Source: Didemnitutus sp047777955 (GTDB taxonomy: Bacteria; Verrucomicrobiota; Verrucomicrobiia; Opitutales; Opitutaceae). From it: a stretch of DNA of 64,000 bases. The stretch lies in contig NZ_CP180537.1 in assembly GCF_047777955.1 (NCBI RefSeq), positions 4,340,001 to 4,404,000 on the forward strand, in the 5' to 3' direction. The position numbers were made by a program, and so were the translations under genes. The notes under the pieces are model-generated. The model did no database searches. It was not told where the DNA came from and saw only the letters and a list, made by a program, of their open reading frames with translations. The stretch's first letter is position 1; every line of letters starts with the position of its first letter. Below, piece after piece: positions 62,995-64,000 of the stretch.

Positions 62995-63981
62995 GTGTTA
63001 CCCCGCGTCGTAGTCGTCGGCAGCTTCATGCAGGACCTTGCGTTTTTCGCCCGCAAGTTCCCGAAGCCCGGCGAGACCGTGGTGGGCGAGTTCCGCTCCG
63101 GGCCCGGCGGCAAGGGCTTCAACCAGGCCGTCGCCGCCGCGCGCGCCGGCGCGCCCACCCTGTTCATCGGCGCGGTCGGACGCGACACCTTCGGCCACGC
63201 GGCGAAGAAGTTCGCCACCCGCATCGGCCTGCGCGCGCATTTCGTCGAGAAGCACAAATACGCCACCGGCACCGCCGGCATCACGATCGACGGCAACGGC
63301 CAGAACCAGATCGTCATCGCCCCCGGCGCCAACCTCGCCCTGCACAAGCCGGACGTGCCGCTCGGCCCGCTCGCCACCGCGCACGTCGTGGTCTGCCAGG
63401 GCGAGTCGGACTACGCCATGGTCGCCCATGTGCTCCGCCACGCGCGCAAGGCGGGCGCGGTCACCGTCCTCAACCCCGCCCCGATGCGGCCCGATTTCGA
63501 CTCCGGCCTCCTGCGCCACGTCGAGGTGCTCATCCCCAACGAGTCGGAGTTCGTCACCCTCGTCCGCCAGCACGCCGGCTGCGCCTCGCTGCTGCGCACC
63601 GCCGCCTACCGCGAGGCCGGCGAATTCAACGAGGCAACGCTCCACGCCCTCAAGGCCGACGCCCTGCACCGCCTCTGCCGCTGCCTGCAGGTGCCGATCG
63701 TCATTCTCACCCTCGGCGCCCGCGGCTGCTTCGTCTCGCAGCCGGACGCCTACCTGCGCATGAACGCGCACCCCGTCGAGGTCATCGACTCCACCGGCGC
63801 GGGCGACGCCTTCGTCGGCGGCTTCGCCGCCGGGCTGGTGAAGTTCAAGCGGAACGTGGCCGAGGCGGTGCACTTCGCCAACGCCGTCGCCGCCCTCGCC
63901 GTCATGCAGCCCGGCACGGCCGAGGCCATGCCGAACCCGCGCGAGATCGCCCGCTTCCTGCGCGAGCGCGCGCACGCCTGA
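62995..63981 (+). CDS. PfkB-family carbohydrate kinase (ribokinase-like)
   Basis: 328 residues from GTG 62995; a TTG further upstream would add a short tail. N-terminal VVVVGSFMQDLAFFARKFPK and GGKGFNQAVAAARAG are the PfkB signature 1 region (GG-x-G-x-N-x-A), and STGAGDAFVGGFAAG is signature 2 with catalytic Asp271 and the anion hole GAGD. The middle part has TAGITIDGNGQNQIVIAPGA, typical of ribokinases. It phosphorylates a sugar or nucleoside with ATP in the cytoplasm. Ribokinase is the nearest guess; the binding residues do not settle the substrate. It is divergent from the histidine kinase gene. Confidence 0.88.
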   Translation: MLPRVVVVGSFMQDLAFFARKFPKPGETVVGEFRSGPGGKGFNQAVAAARAGAPTLFIGAVGRDTFGHAAKKFATRIGLRAHFVEKHKYATGTAGITIDGNGQNQIVIAPGANLALHKPDVPLGPLATAHVVVCQGESDYAMVAHVLRHARKAGAVTVLNPAPMRPDFDSGLLRHVEVLIPNESEFVTLVRQHAGCASLLRTAAYREAGEFNEATLHALKADALHRLCRCLQVPIVILTLGARGCFVSQPDAYLRMNAHPVEVIDSTGAGDAFVGGFAAGLVKFKRNVAEAVHFANAVAALAVMQPGTAEAMPNPREIARFLRERAHA

Positions 63982-64000
63982 GCCGGACCATGCGCCGGGA

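Overview
The window is about 64 kb of very GC-rich bacterial chromosome with 47 recognisable protein genes and no visible rRNA, tRNA, CRISPR array, insertion sequence or phage genes. The gene set suggests a Verrucomicrobiota genome, most likely Opitutaceae. The pointers are three TonB-dependent receptors with LNPFEV/LPQFTI/KLETFV-type boxes, a membrane pyrophosphatase, a DUF5069 protein, an ADOP-type permease, an ECF sigma factor paired with a kinase-TPR protein, and many secreted hydrolases. This placement is inference from gene content and codon style; no marker gene was compared.

Layout. 0-3.5 kb: the edge of an ABC ATPase gene, a strongly divergent membrane-bound pyrophosphatase and a secreted GDSL esterase. 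3.5-11.4 kb: a FecI-type sigma factor, a FecR anti-sigma factor and a FecA-type receptor with an N-terminal STN signalling domain, followed by an SGNH esterase and a secreted protein with two carbohydrate-binding-like modules. This looks like one surface-signalling and nutrient-uptake locus. 11.5-26.5 kb: an AraC regulator beside a second receptor, a Tat-exported epimerase-like protein, a DUF885 metallopeptidase, a UMF1-type MFS transporter next to an Aas-like lysophospholipid acyltransferase/acyl-ACP synthetase, an arylamine N-acetyltransferase, a 50-residue small protein, DUF5069 and a third receptor.

26.6-37.4 kb, mostly on the + strand: gamma-glutamyltransferase, AraC regulator, SDR oxidoreductase, then a Cys-rich DUF6428 / MarR / Cys-Met PLP enzyme operon behind a palindromic operator. 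Next comes a YtrA-type GntR / ABC ATPase / permease operon whose own perfect palindrome abuts its start codon, and then a C45-like NTN hydrolase. 37.4-51.7 kb: ADOP permease, a Ser/Thr kinase-TPR protein with its ECF sigma factor, small membrane and hypothetical proteins, a coiled-coil membrane protein, SlyX, an ENPP-type phosphodiesterase lipoprotein and a large hybrid histidine kinase. 51.8-64 kb: a YyaL-like thioredoxin-domain protein, an EamA transporter, a secreted Ala-rich protein built on an exact 90-residue duplication, an ABC-F ATPase, a coiled-coil protein, a four-gene operon resembling NatK-NatR-NatA-NatB (two-component system plus ABC exporter), and a PfkB-family sugar kinase.

Eight genes cannot be read in one frame (GDSL esterase, FecR, gamma-glutamyltransferase, SDR, DUF6428, Cys/Met PLP enzyme, GntR, Ser/Thr kinase). 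Every break is the loss of one base, nearly always in a short run of C or G, and restoring that base gives a complete, family-typical protein. The most economical explanation is uncorrected homopolymer errors in the assembly rather than eight pseudogenes. These genes are annotated across the break as single genes.
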